Assembly (NCBI GenBank): GCA_965227745.1
Contig: OZ245769.1
Span: forward strand, 6,262,001 to 6,326,000
DNA: 64,000 bases
Source: GAS368 sp965227745
GTDB lineage: Bacteria; Verrucomicrobiota; Verrucomicrobiia; Opitutales; Opitutaceae
Reading direction: 5' to 3'
Part shown: positions 34,191 to 42,171 of the stretch, in pieces
Numbering within the stretch: position 1 is the stretch's first letter
Layout of the letters: each line of letters starts with the position of its first letter
The notes under the pieces: model-generated
What the model was told of the DNA's origin: nothing
The model's database searches: none
What the model saw: only the letters and a program-made list of their open reading frames with translations
Made by a program: the position numbers and the translations under genes

Positions 34191-36968
34191 TTATTTCGTG
34201 AAGGCGTCCTGGAGGAAGTCCGCGAGTTCGAAGCGGTGCAGCGCGAGGGCGCCGACGGCGGGCGAGGCGGCGGCCTCGCGGCCGGTGTAAATCGGCTGAC
34301 GGCCAAAGGCCTCGGCGAGTTGCGGAGCGATGTAGCTCCACGCGCCCATATTCTGCGGCTCTTCCTGCGCCCAGATGAGGCGCGCGCCGGAATAGTTGTC
34401 GGCGATCTTGGCGAGGGCGGTCTTATGCAGCGGGTAGAGCTGCTCGAGGCGCACGATGGCGACGTCGGTGAGCTTGTTCTTCGTGCGGTAGTCGACGAGG
34501 TCGTAGTAGACCTTGCCGGAGCAGAGGATCAGGCGCTTGGCCTTGGTCGGTGCAGTCGGATCGTCGATGATTTCCTGGAAGCTGCCGGTGGTGAACTCAT
34601 CGAGCTTCGAGACGGCGGCGGGATGGCGCAGCAGGGACTTCGGCGACATGACGATGAGCGGCTTCTTCACGTCGCGCTTCACCTGGCGGCGGAGGGCGTG
34701 GAAGAAATTCGCGGGCGTCGTGATATTGGCGACCTGGATGTTGTCCTCGGCGCAGAGCTGGAGGAAACGCTCCAGACGGGCCGAGGAGTGCTCGGGGCCC
34801 TGACCCTCGTAACCGTGGGGCAGGAGGAGAACGATACCGCTGGTGCGGCCCCACTTCGATTCGCCGGCGGCGAGGAACTGGTCGATCACGACCTGCGCGC
34901 CGTTGGCGAAGTCGCCGAATTGCGCTTCCCAGATGCAGAGCATCTCGGGGTAGTCGAGCGAGTAGCCGTAGTCGAAGCCGAGCACGGCGGCCTCGGAGAG
35001 GAGGGAGTTGTAAACGCAGAACTTGGCCTGCTTGCCGTCGAGATTCTTGAGCGGCGAATACGTCTCATTCGTCTCCATGTCGTGCATGACGGCATGGCGG
35101 TGGGAGAACGTGCCGCGCTCGCAGTCCTGGCCGGAGATGCGGACGGGCTTGCCCTCGAGGACGAGCGTGCCGAAGGCGAGGGCCTCGGCGAAACCCCAAT
35201 CGACCGGGCCGCCGTCCTTGTGGGCGGTGGCGCGGGCATCGAGGAAGCGCTTGATCTTCGGGTTGGGCTTGAAGCCCTCGGGCAGCTTGACGAGGCCATT
35301 GGCCGTGCGGTCGAGCAGCTCGCGGGAAACGCCCGTGGCGACGGGCTTGAAACTGAAGTCGGCCTGGATGATGCCGGTGGAGCCCTCGATCTTTTTGGTC
35401 TCGGCGGCGGCGGCGCGCTTGGCGGTCTTGATGACCTCGGAGGCCTTGGCCTTTTCGAGATTCTTTTCGAGGGCTTCGGTGTACTGGGCCTTGATGGCTT
35501 CGGCCTTGGCCTCGTCGATGGAGCCCTCGGCGATCAGCTTGCGGGTGAGGACGGTCGAGATCGGAGGATGCGCGGCGATGACCTTGTAGAGGAGCGGCTG
35601 CGTGAACGCAGGCTCGTCGGTCTCGTTGTGGCCGTGTTTGCGGTAGCAATACATGTCGATGACGACATCGCGGGCCCACTTGGCGCGGAATTCGAGTGCG
35701 AGCTGCGAGACCATGCACACGGCCTCGGCGTCGTCGCCGTTCACGTGGAAGATGGGCGCCTCGATCATCTTGGCCACATCGGTGCAGTAGCGAGTCGAGC
35801 GGGAGTCGCGCGGCTCGGTGGTGAAACCGATCTGGTTGTTGATCACGAAGTGCACCGTGCCGCCCGTGCGATAGCCGGGGAGCTGGGAGAAATTAAGCGT
35901 CTCCGCCACGATGCCCTGGCCGGCGAACGCGGCGTCACCATGGATAAGGAACGGGAGGACGCGGTTGCGATTTTCCATCGCGCCGCGGATGCGCTGGCGG
36001 GCGCGGGCCTTGCCCTCGACCACGGGATTGACGATCTCGAGGTGAGACGGATTGGCCGCGAGGCGGACCTCGACTTTTTTGCCGGAGGTGGTGGTGAGCT
36101 CGGCCTCGTAACCGAGGTGATACTTCACGTCGCCGTCGCCGCCGACCATCTCGGGAATGTAGTTTTCGGAGAACTGTTCGAACAGCACGTCGAACTTCTT
36201 CCGCATCACGCTGGTGAGGATATTGAGACGGCCGCGGTGGGCCATGCCCATGACGACTTCCTCGATGCCGACATCGGGGCAGTGCTCGATGATGGCATCG
36301 ACGGCCGCGATCATGGTCTCGCCGCCCTCGAGCGAAAAGCGTTTCTGGCCGACATACTTCGTGTGGAGGAAACGCTCGAAGAGCTCGGCTTTATGAATGC
36401 GGCTCAGGATGCGGACCTTGCCCTCGGTGGAGAAACTCGGCTGGTTGCGCGTGGACTCCATTTTCTCCTGGAGCCACTGGCGGACCTCGACGTCTTGGAT
36501 GTGCGTGTACTCGACGCCGACGTGGCCGCAGTACGTGGCGCGAAGAGCCTCGATGATCTCGCGGAGCTTCATCTGGCCGCCGCCGAGGTAGGTGCCGACG
36601 TCGAACGACGTCTCGAGGTCGTCCTCGGACAATTTAAACTGCGCGAGCGAGAGCTTCGGATGCGCCGGGGGCGGAGGGCTGAGCGGATCGAGATGGGCGT
36701 CGAAGTGACCGATGCTGCGATACGTGCTGATCAGGTGATGGACGTGCGACTGCTTCAGGCTGTCGATGATGGGTGCGCCGACCGCGGTGTCGCCGGAAGA
36801 GACGAGGGCCGCCGGGGAGCCGCCGCTGTTACCGAGGGTGAAACCTTGGAAGAAGGCGCGCCACGTCGGATCGACGGAGTCGGGATTTTGCAGCCAGGAT
36901 TCGTACGCCGCTTCGATGACGGCGGAGTTGGCATGCGTGGGAAGGGTGGAGGAGGTGGTCGCAGACAT
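34191..36968 (-). CDS. sucA: 2-oxoglutarate dehydrogenase E1 component
   Basis: 925 residues, full OdhA length. The N-terminus SAVIEAAYESWLQNPDSVDP is the E1o leader that binds E2. Thiamine-diphosphate-domain blocks include MAHRGRLNILTSVMRKKFDV, KYHLGYEAE, LAANPSHLEIVNPVVEGKAR and FLIHGDAAFAGQGIVAETLN. YRTGGTVHFVINNQIGFTTE, YCYRKHGHNETDEPAFTQPL and the C-terminal LLPHGYEGQGPEHSSARLER also match. It decarboxylates 2-oxoglutarate in the TCA cycle. First gene of sucA-sucB-lpd. The promoter must lie in 36969-37129; no operator is evident. Confidence 0.96.
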   Translation of the reverse strand: MSATTSSTLPTHANSAVIEAAYESWLQNPDSVDPTWRAFFQGFTLGNSGGSPAALVSSGDTAVGAPIIDSLKQSHVHHLISTYRSIGHFDAHLDPLSPPPPAHPKLSLAQFKLSEDDLETSFDVGTYLGGGQMKLREIIEALRATYCGHVGVEYTHIQDVEVRQWLQEKMESTRNQPSFSTEGKVRILSRIHKAELFERFLHTKYVGQKRFSLEGGETMIAAVDAIIEHCPDVGIEEVVMGMAHRGRLNILTSVMRKKFDVLFEQFSENYIPEMVGGDGDVKYHLGYEAELTTTSGKKVEVRLAANPSHLEIVNPVVEGKARARQRIRGAMENRNRVLPFLIHGDAAFAGQGIVAETLNFSQLPGYRTGGTVHFVINNQIGFTTEPRDSRSTRYCTDVAKMIEAPIFHVNGDDAEAVCMVSQLALEFRAKWARDVVIDMYCYRKHGHNETDEPAFTQPLLYKVIAAHPPISTVLTRKLIAEGSIDEAKAEAIKAQYTEALEKNLEKAKASEVIKTAKRAAAAETKKIEGSTGIIQADFSFKPVATGVSRELLDRTANGLVKLPEGFKPNPKIKRFLDARATAHKDGGPVDWGFAEALAFGTLVLEGKPVRISGQDCERGTFSHRHAVMHDMETNETYSPLKNLDGKQAKFCVYNSLLSEAAVLGFDYGYSLDYPEMLCIWEAQFGDFANGAQVVIDQFLAAGESKWGRTSGIVLLLPHGYEGQGPEHSSARLERFLQLCAEDNIQVANITTPANFFHALRRQVKRDVKKPLIVMSPKSLLRHPAAVSKLDEFTTGSFQEIIDDPTAPTKAKRLILCSGKVYYDLVDYRTKNKLTDVAIVRLEQLYPLHKTALAKIADNYSGARLIWAQEEPQNMGAWSYIAPQLAEAFGRQPIYTGREAAASPAVGALALHRFELADFLQDAFTK

Positions 36969-37129
36969 TGGGTTATGAGGCCACGGCGAGCCGTGGCGTT
37001 GCTAAAATAGAAGGGGTTAAACGAAACAGGCCCGGGGCCGGAACTCAAGCGCCAGACAACCGATAGGGAAGGGATTGCAAAGCCGCTTAAGGTGGGTAAC
37101 AGCGGGATTAGTTAATACGCGTTCGCCCC

Positions 37130-37417
37130 ATGGAAACCCAGATAAAAGAATCCCTCATCTCACTCCTCGCCGCCATCAAGGCCTCTGATGGACAAGTAAT
37201 TGCGGACGAGATGACCAAGCTCGACGGCTATCTGGACCGCGGCCGGGCTACGGGCGAACTCCACCCCCAACTCGTCCATTTTCTCGAAAAACGCAGCTAC
37301 GCCAAGGCGGTGATGTTCTTGGGCGGCGAGAGTAATATCCCGGTGGGTATCTGCGGCGGCCGGGCGGCCCCGGCGGGGAAAAACGCGGTGCCGAATGCGG
37401 GCGCGGGAAAGGTGTAA
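37130..37417 (+). CDS. Small hypothetical protein upstream of the SUI1-type gene
   Basis: 95 residues. METQIKESLISLLAAIKASD and LDGYLDRGRATGELHPQLVH suggest a helical soluble protein. A Gly/Ala-rich tail follows (CGGRAAPAGKNAVPNAGAG). It ends one base before the SUI1-type start, so the two are co-translated. I do not recognise a domain. Its position suggests a role linked to translation, but that is inference only. Confidence 0.7.
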   Translation: METQIKESLISLLAAIKASDGQVIADEMTKLDGYLDRGRATGELHPQLVHFLEKRSYAKAVMFLGGESNIPVGICGGRAAPAGKNAVPNAGAGKV

Positions 37418-37418
37418 T

Positions 37419-37862
37419 ATGGCGTCAGACAATAAGATATCAACCGACGGAGGGCAGGGCCTCGGCCAGAATCCCTTTGGGGCATTGAGCGCGGCGGGTC
37501 TGCCCACGGCACCCGTGAACCCCCCGATAGTTAAACCTCTGGACGGCAAAGGCCCGGCCGGCGGGCAGGCGGGCGGTAAATCGACCGGCAAACCGGCCGC
37601 TCCGGAGAAGAATATGAATCGTGGCCGGGTGGAAATCCGGCGCGAGACCGGTGGACGCGGCGGCAAGACCGTGACGACCGTCAGTGGCTTCGTCGGCATC
37701 GGCCTGCCGGAAAAAGAGCAGCTGACCAAAAAGATGCGCGGGGCCTGCGGCTGCGGGGGCACCGTCAAAGACGGCGTGATCGAAATCCAAGGCGACCAAC
37801 GCGAGACCATCGCGCGGATTTTGACCGAGGCGGGTTTTCGTCCGGTGATGGCCGGCGGTTGA
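37419..37862 (+). CDS. SUI1/YciH-type translation factor-like protein
   Basis: 147 residues from the ATG at 37419. The first 70 residues are Gly/Pro/Ala/Lys-rich and disordered (NPFGALSAAGLPTAPVNPPI). The C-terminal domain is SUI1-like: VEIRRETGGRGGKTVTTVSG, LTKKMRGACGCGGTVKDGVI and EIQGDQRETIARILTEAGFR. SUI1 domains bind the small ribosomal subunit; bacterial YciH-type proteins affect initiation fidelity. The long N-terminal extension is not present in E. coli YciH. Confidence 0.85.
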   Translation: MASDNKISTDGGQGLGQNPFGALSAAGLPTAPVNPPIVKPLDGKGPAGGQAGGKSTGKPAAPEKNMNRGRVEIRRETGGRGGKTVTTVSGFVGIGLPEKEQLTKKMRGACGCGGTVKDGVIEIQGDQRETIARILTEAGFRPVMAGG

Positions 37863-37926
37863 ATAAAAAGCGCTACCGGGCGCGGTATGTGAAACTTGCC
37901 CGCGACCCGCGTGTCACCTCCTAGCC

Positions 37927-38616
37927 ATGCGTCATATATTCACTGCGGTTGTCGTCGGTGCTGGTTTGTCACTCAGCGGTCCGTCGCTTCTCGCGCAGAG
38001 TGAAACGCACTCCCCGGCCTCCGGCACCGTCTTGAATAATGCGACCGTCTTCCGCGGCCCCGACGGCACGCGTGATGCCCGGGTCGGCGATCCGGCCACC
38101 CCGCGCCTCTCGGCCCTCACGGAGACGGCCACGTTTTGGCTGACCTACGGCGACCTGCTCAAAGAAGTGAAAGGCGCGAAATCGCTGACGGTCTATGCCG
38201 GCGTACCGCGCGAAAAATTGGCAAACGGCGGTCCCACTGACGACGAAAAGAAAACGCTCCTCCAATCCGACGGGCAGTGGTTTCGCCCCTCCGCCAAGCC
38301 CGTGCCGACCTCCGTCGAAGAACAACTCCGCGCCGCGATCTTCGCCGGCGTGCGCCAGGGCCGCGGCGTGAAACTCTGCGGCGGTTTCCACGCCGATGTC
38401 CGGCTGAAATGGGAAGGTGGCGTCACGTCCGATGTCGAGGTGTTGATTTGCTTCGGCTGTAGCGAAATCAAACTCTACGGCGTCACCGGCGCGCTATACG
38501 CGGATCTCGCCAACGACCAAGCCAAGGAACTCCGCGCCCTCCTCGCGCCGCTGCTGGAAACGCGTAACGAGGATGGCTCGAAGGAAGTGCAGCCCAGCGC
38601 AGTGCCGCGGTTTTGA
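37927..38616 (+). CDS. Secreted hypothetical protein
   Basis: 229 residues with a signal peptide (TAVVVGAGLSLSGPSLLAQS). The mature part includes LTYGDLLKEVKGAKSLTVYA, FAGVRQGRGVKLCGGFHADV and VLICFGCSEIKLYGVTG. The paired Cys residues near GGFHADV and CFGCSE could form disulfides. I do not recognise a family. It lies 64 bases after the SUI1-type gene and converges on the next gene. Confidence 0.65.
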   Translation: MRHIFTAVVVGAGLSLSGPSLLAQSETHSPASGTVLNNATVFRGPDGTRDARVGDPATPRLSALTETATFWLTYGDLLKEVKGAKSLTVYAGVPREKLANGGPTDDEKKTLLQSDGQWFRPSAKPVPTSVEEQLRAAIFAGVRQGRGVKLCGGFHADVRLKWEGGVTSDVEVLICFGCSEIKLYGVTGALYADLANDQAKELRALLAPLLETRNEDGSKEVQPSAVPRF

Positions 38617-38645
38617 GCGCACCGCGCGCCTCGGTGCCGCCTGCA

Positions 38646-39386
38646 TCAATAATGCGCGAGTTCCACTCCGCGCAGGGCGGCGTCGATCAACTTCGCCGCG
38701 TAGGCTTGGTCGGCGGTTGCGGGAGTGCCGATGGACAATCCGCGCCGCCAGCTTTCCGGAGCTTCCGGGTGGACGCCGCAGAGAACCACGAAGCCCCGGC
38801 CAAATTTTCCCTCGACGATGGCGGGCGTGCCGTCGGGGTACTTGCCCACCACCGAGCCCCAGCCCGTGAACTGCGGACCGTCCTCCCAGTAGTGTTCGAG
38901 CGTCGGCGTATCGGGAGACTTAATCGCCACGGCGGCCTTGTGGATCCCCTGATTCACGATGCCGTAAAAATCGAAACGCACGCCAGCGGTCAGGTTGAGA
39001 CTATTGCCACGCGCATCGCCGGCCAGGATGCCCCCGGCGCAAATTCCCAGATAGTTCATCCCGCTTTGCACGGCGCCGCGAATGGCGGAGGTCGCTTGCG
39101 GGGTCAGGCCGCTGCCGATCGTGAGGTAGTTTCCACCGGGGATGATCATCAGCCGATAGGCGCGCAGCTGCGCTTGGCTCATGGCGTTGATCTGGTTGGT
39201 GTTGGCCGTGGTGTACTTGAGGTGGCTCTCCTTCAAGACGCTTTCCACCGCCACGACATCGTTGGGCGAGGTCCCGGTGCCGTTGAACAGCAGGATCGCC
39301 GCCGACGGGTCGGGCGCGCTCGGCCGGCAGGCCGACAGCGCCAACACGACTAGACAGGCGAGGAGTGGGAGTTTTCGGTACGGCAC
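38646..39386 (-). CDS. Lipoprotein with a BPL_N/glutamine amidotransferase-like domain
   Basis: 246 residues. The lipobox is LVVLALSAC with Cys20. The mature domain has a class I amidotransferase-like fold: RLMIIPGGNYLTIGSGLTPQ, GMNYLGICAGGILAGDARGN with a nucleophile-elbow Cys in GICAGG, and GFVVLCGVHPEAPESWRRGL with a His near the end. This is the layout of the BPL_N family. Partner and substrate are unknown. It would sit in the periplasm on a membrane anchor, unlike biotin ligase itself. Confidence 0.78.
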   Translation of the reverse strand: MPYRKLPLLACLVVLALSACRPSAPDPSAAILLFNGTGTSPNDVVAVESVLKESHLKYTTANTNQINAMSQAQLRAYRLMIIPGGNYLTIGSGLTPQATSAIRGAVQSGMNYLGICAGGILAGDARGNSLNLTAGVRFDFYGIVNQGIHKAAVAIKSPDTPTLEHYWEDGPQFTGWGSVVGKYPDGTPAIVEGKFGRGFVVLCGVHPEAPESWRRGLSIGTPATADQAYAAKLIDAALRGVELAHY

Positions 39387-39443
39387 GGTTGTTCTCCCGG
39401 TTAGTTCAAGCGCGCGAGCCGGTATCCGAATAATAGATACACC

Positions 39444-40367
39444 TCACTTCGCCTGCTGCCGCTCGTAGGCGAAGAGGAATTGCTGGGCGAGCCCCGCGAG
39501 CGGCCCGAAGTGGGCGCGGCCGAATTGGGCGACGTGCGCGGGCTTGAGGCCCTCGAGGCCGTAGCGGCGCTCCATCGTGCGGAGGATCCAGACATCGACA
39601 GGGAAGGCTTCCAGCCGGCCCGCGCCAAAGAGCAGCACGCAATCGGCGACTTTCTCGCCCACGCCCGGGAGGGAGCAGAGGCGTTCCTTGGCGGCGGGGT
39701 AGGGGAGGGCTTCCGTTTCATCGAGCCAGCCGGGGTGCGCCGCGAGGTAGCGGGCGGTCTCCGCGATGTACCGCGCGCGAAAACCAAGGAGGCAGGCGCG
39801 CAGTTTTTCCTCGGGGAGGACGGCGAGCTCGGCCCAGGTGGGCAGGCGGTGCGTGCCGGGTAAAATCTCCGCGCCGTGCCGTTCCGCGAGCAGGGCCATC
39901 ATCTGCTTGATCTGCACGATCTGCTTCGTCGCCGAGCAGAGAAAACCCAGCAGCGTCTCGCCAAACGGTTGACGCAAAATCCGCAGTCCCGGAAAGGCCG
40001 CGAGACACGCCGCGAGGTGCGCGTCACTGCGCCACGGCAACGTATCCGTGAACGCGGAGAAATCGCGGTCGAGCCCGAGGTAACGCCGCAAGGCCAATGC
40101 AGTGGTGGCGGCGAGCGACGCCGGCGCGGCCCATTCGACGGCGCCGTTGGCACCGAGGCGCACGCGGACGACATGCCCGTCCCACACGCCGAAAAATATG
40201 CCATCGGCCTCGCGCGTCCACCGAAAGGCCTGGCCGCCATCGAGCGTCTCGGCGAGCACGGCGGGTGAAAAGGCGGGCAGACCCTCGAGCGGTTGCCACG
40301 CGGACCACGGGCCGTCGGGCCGCAGGGGGGCGGGCGCGGCGGGGCTTACTTCGCGGGCTTTTCCCAC
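39444..40367 (-). CDS. ogg: OGG1-type 8-oxoguanine DNA glycosylase
   Basis: 307 residues. The N-terminal OGG domain has ETLDGGQAFRWTREADGIFF. The helix-hairpin-helix is LCSLPGVGEKVADCVLLFGA with catalytic Lys239, and Asp258 lies in FPVDVWI, 19 residues later as in human OGG1. It would excise 8-oxoguanine and nick the strand. In OGG1 the estranged-base contact region is Asn-rich; here that helix reads FLCSATKQIVQIKQMM. Bacteria commonly use MutM instead, so an OGG1-type enzyme is less usual. The start overlaps the previous gene by 22 bases. Confidence 0.88.
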   Translation of the reverse strand: MGKAREVSPAAPAPLRPDGPWSAWQPLEGLPAFSPAVLAETLDGGQAFRWTREADGIFFGVWDGHVVRVRLGANGAVEWAAPASLAATTALALRRYLGLDRDFSAFTDTLPWRSDAHLAACLAAFPGLRILRQPFGETLLGFLCSATKQIVQIKQMMALLAERHGAEILPGTHRLPTWAELAVLPEEKLRACLLGFRARYIAETARYLAAHPGWLDETEALPYPAAKERLCSLPGVGEKVADCVLLFGAGRLEAFPVDVWILRTMERRYGLEGLKPAHVAQFGRAHFGPLAGLAQQFLFAYERQQAK

Positions 40368-40837
40368 AGGAAGCTCTTGTGCTCGACGAGCACACGGTCG
40401 TCGGCGGTGCGGAGCGTGAGCTTAAAGGCGACGGGGTTGGCCGTCTTGCCGCCGGGCCAGTCGTCGCCCGTTACGCCGAGATCGAAGACGGTCGAGCCCG
40501 CCTCGCCATTGACGACGAAAGTAAACGTCTTCGGCTCCGGGGAATCGGGCCGGATGACCTGCAGCTCAAACTTCGCGTCGCGATACGCGCTCGGGCTGCT
40601 CACGCGCAGCAGAAAATAATAACCGGAGCGCTGATCCGGGTGCGAGCGGATGACCGTGCGGCGGACAGGCTTTTCCGATCCGCCGAAAAATTCCCCAATG
40701 CGCTCAAAAGACTCCGCCTCGCGCCAGCCCGGCCAGAGGTGGACGATCTCCGCGTCGGCCGCCGAAACGCGCAGCGCGCCGCCCGTGAAGGCGAGTAGGG
40801 AGACGAGGAGGAAGAGGGCGCTGCGGAGGCGGGACAT
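40346..40837 (-). CDS. Secreted hypothetical protein, partner of the glycosylase gene
   Basis: 163 residues from the ATG at 40837 (MSRLRSALFLLVSLLAFTGG, a signal peptide cleaved after VSA). The mature part reads AEIVHLWPGWREAESFERIG, then RSGYYFLLRVSSPSAYRDAK and a C-terminal FTFVVNGEAGSTVFDLGV, consistent with a beta-sandwich. Family not recognised. It shares 22 bases with the ogg start, so the two are likely one transcript even though the products act in different compartments. A longer frame to 40912 lacks a signal peptide. Confidence 0.72.
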   Translation of the reverse strand: MSRLRSALFLLVSLLAFTGGALRVSAADAEIVHLWPGWREAESFERIGEFFGGSEKPVRRTVIRSHPDQRSGYYFLLRVSSPSAYRDAKFELQVIRPDSPEPKTFTFVVNGEAGSTVFDLGVTGDDWPGGKTANPVAFKLTLRTADDRVLVEHKSFLWEKPAK

Positions 40838-40976
40838 GCGAAAGGTGAGTGCGAAAGCGAGGAGATTGGTGAGGGTGGGGCGGCGGGGCAAGCGAAGGGT
40901 TTGGGGCGACATAGCTGAATCACGCTCAGAGGCAGCGCGATCGGAGTCTCTTTAGCTCCAATTCCCCGACGTTTCC

Positions 40977-41849
40977 TCACAGCGGAAACACTCGCACTCT
41001 AATTTCTCCACCAGGCATCGAACGCTCGCCCTCAAGGTCAGACTTCAACCCTTCGGCGTTGGGAATAAGGTGGTCCGGATCGTAGATCACGCACCACAAT
41101 ACGCGACACTGGGGGTGCTTGCGGTAGTGTTCTATATCAACGATCAGTTCATTGCCGATTTCCTTTGCGTGCGACCGGTCACGTACGATCTTTGTCTCAA
41201 TCACCAAATGGTGCACGGGGAGTAAAAAATCCATCCTAGTAGCACTGCCCGCATAGCTTGGAGTATACTCCTCTGCTCGGATATCCCTAATCCACGGTCG
41301 GAGTAAAGCATGGAGCAAGTCCTGAACGTCATACTCGTTCTTGAATGACAGAACTGGGCAATTCTTCCGCCTATGGGAGAGCGGGTACATCGCTCTTCTC
41401 AGGCCCTTAATCAACGTTTCTACTAAATCTTCCACTTTGTCAGGCTTTGTCGGCCCTGCACGAGCCGGTGCCGATTCTGCGCCAAAAGTACCAGACGGCT
41501 GCGGCATTTCACCGATAGGTATAACGCGGCCAAAACGATAGTAACGTAGTCCGTTTTCTTCGAGTACCTGTTCCACACGTGCGTGTAGTTCAACCCAAGC
41601 GGTGTGCGCTGGAGTTCCGCTCGACGGAGGCAAGTCCATGAATTCTTCTAAAAGGTTTCCCACGATAGCTAGGCTATCGACTGACGGATCTTGTCCCGCT
41701 TGGAAGAGCCATTCCTTCCATTTGAACTGATGGGGCAATTTCGGTGGGTCACTTTTAATTCCTGCTGACTTGAATATTGCCTCACGGGTTTCGTGTGAAC
41801 CAGTGAGAGTATCTGCTATTACGGCGCAAAGTGCTTTGGAAAGTCGCAT
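40977..41849 (-). CDS. Orphan PD-(D/E)XK nuclease-like protein, possible abortive-infection effector
   Basis: 290 residues. The C-terminal third has the DpnII/MboI-like nuclease pattern: SFKNEYDVQDLLHALLRPWI, then SYAGSATRMDFLL with Asp207 and HHLVIETKIVRD with Glu218 and Lys220. That is an intact D-(E)xK centre. The N-terminus (20-72) reads TREAIFKSAGIKSDPPKLPH and DPSVDSLAIVGNLLEEFMDL, which resembles AbiJ N-terminal-type domains of defence proteins. No methylase or specificity gene adjoins, so it is not a classical restriction system. Composition is less GC-rich than the flanks, which suggests recent acquisition. Confidence 0.68.
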   Translation of the reverse strand: MRLSKALCAVIADTLTGSHETREAIFKSAGIKSDPPKLPHQFKWKEWLFQAGQDPSVDSLAIVGNLLEEFMDLPPSSGTPAHTAWVELHARVEQVLEENGLRYYRFGRVIPIGEMPQPSGTFGAESAPARAGPTKPDKVEDLVETLIKGLRRAMYPLSHRRKNCPVLSFKNEYDVQDLLHALLRPWIRDIRAEEYTPSYAGSATRMDFLLPVHHLVIETKIVRDRSHAKEIGNELIVDIEHYRKHPQCRVLWCVIYDPDHLIPNAEGLKSDLEGERSMPGGEIRVRVFPL

Positions 41850-42171
41850 TGGCTAATGGGTGCAGTGTGGCATCTGAATTCATTGCATTCAATTGCGTTC
41901 GTATCGCTTTACTCGGGCACAGCTGAAAAGGAACGGACGCATATTTAAATTCCTCGTTCGATAGCAGCGCTTATTGCGCACCGCATTAATCGGGATGAGC
42001 TAGCATCCCGTCATTGACGCTCATTTAATAAGCTGCGATTGGGAACGGCTGAACGTATGAGCGATTCGGGCATGAGCCTACGGACAACATCCTGAATCGC
42101 CTGCAGGCAGGCTCCTACATCATGAAATGAGCTTCGATGCCAGGACGCTAGGGAGGTCGCGTTCCCGAACC
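41850..42171. other. Gene-free stretch with a GTAGGAG-headed REP-like palindrome
   Basis: No coding frame with protein-like composition is visible. At 42061-42118 the minus strand reads GTAGGAGCCTGCCTGCAGGC and ends with a GAATCGC that mirrors the GCGATTC near its start. It is another GTAG-headed palindrome. The left part (41850-42060) is AT-richer, like the nuclease gene. Confidence 0.6.

Noticed and set aside
34236..37010. 924-codon plus-strand frame opposite sucA
   Set aside because: It mirrors the whole of sucA. The sequence shows the valine/glycine/glutamate bias typical of antisense translation.
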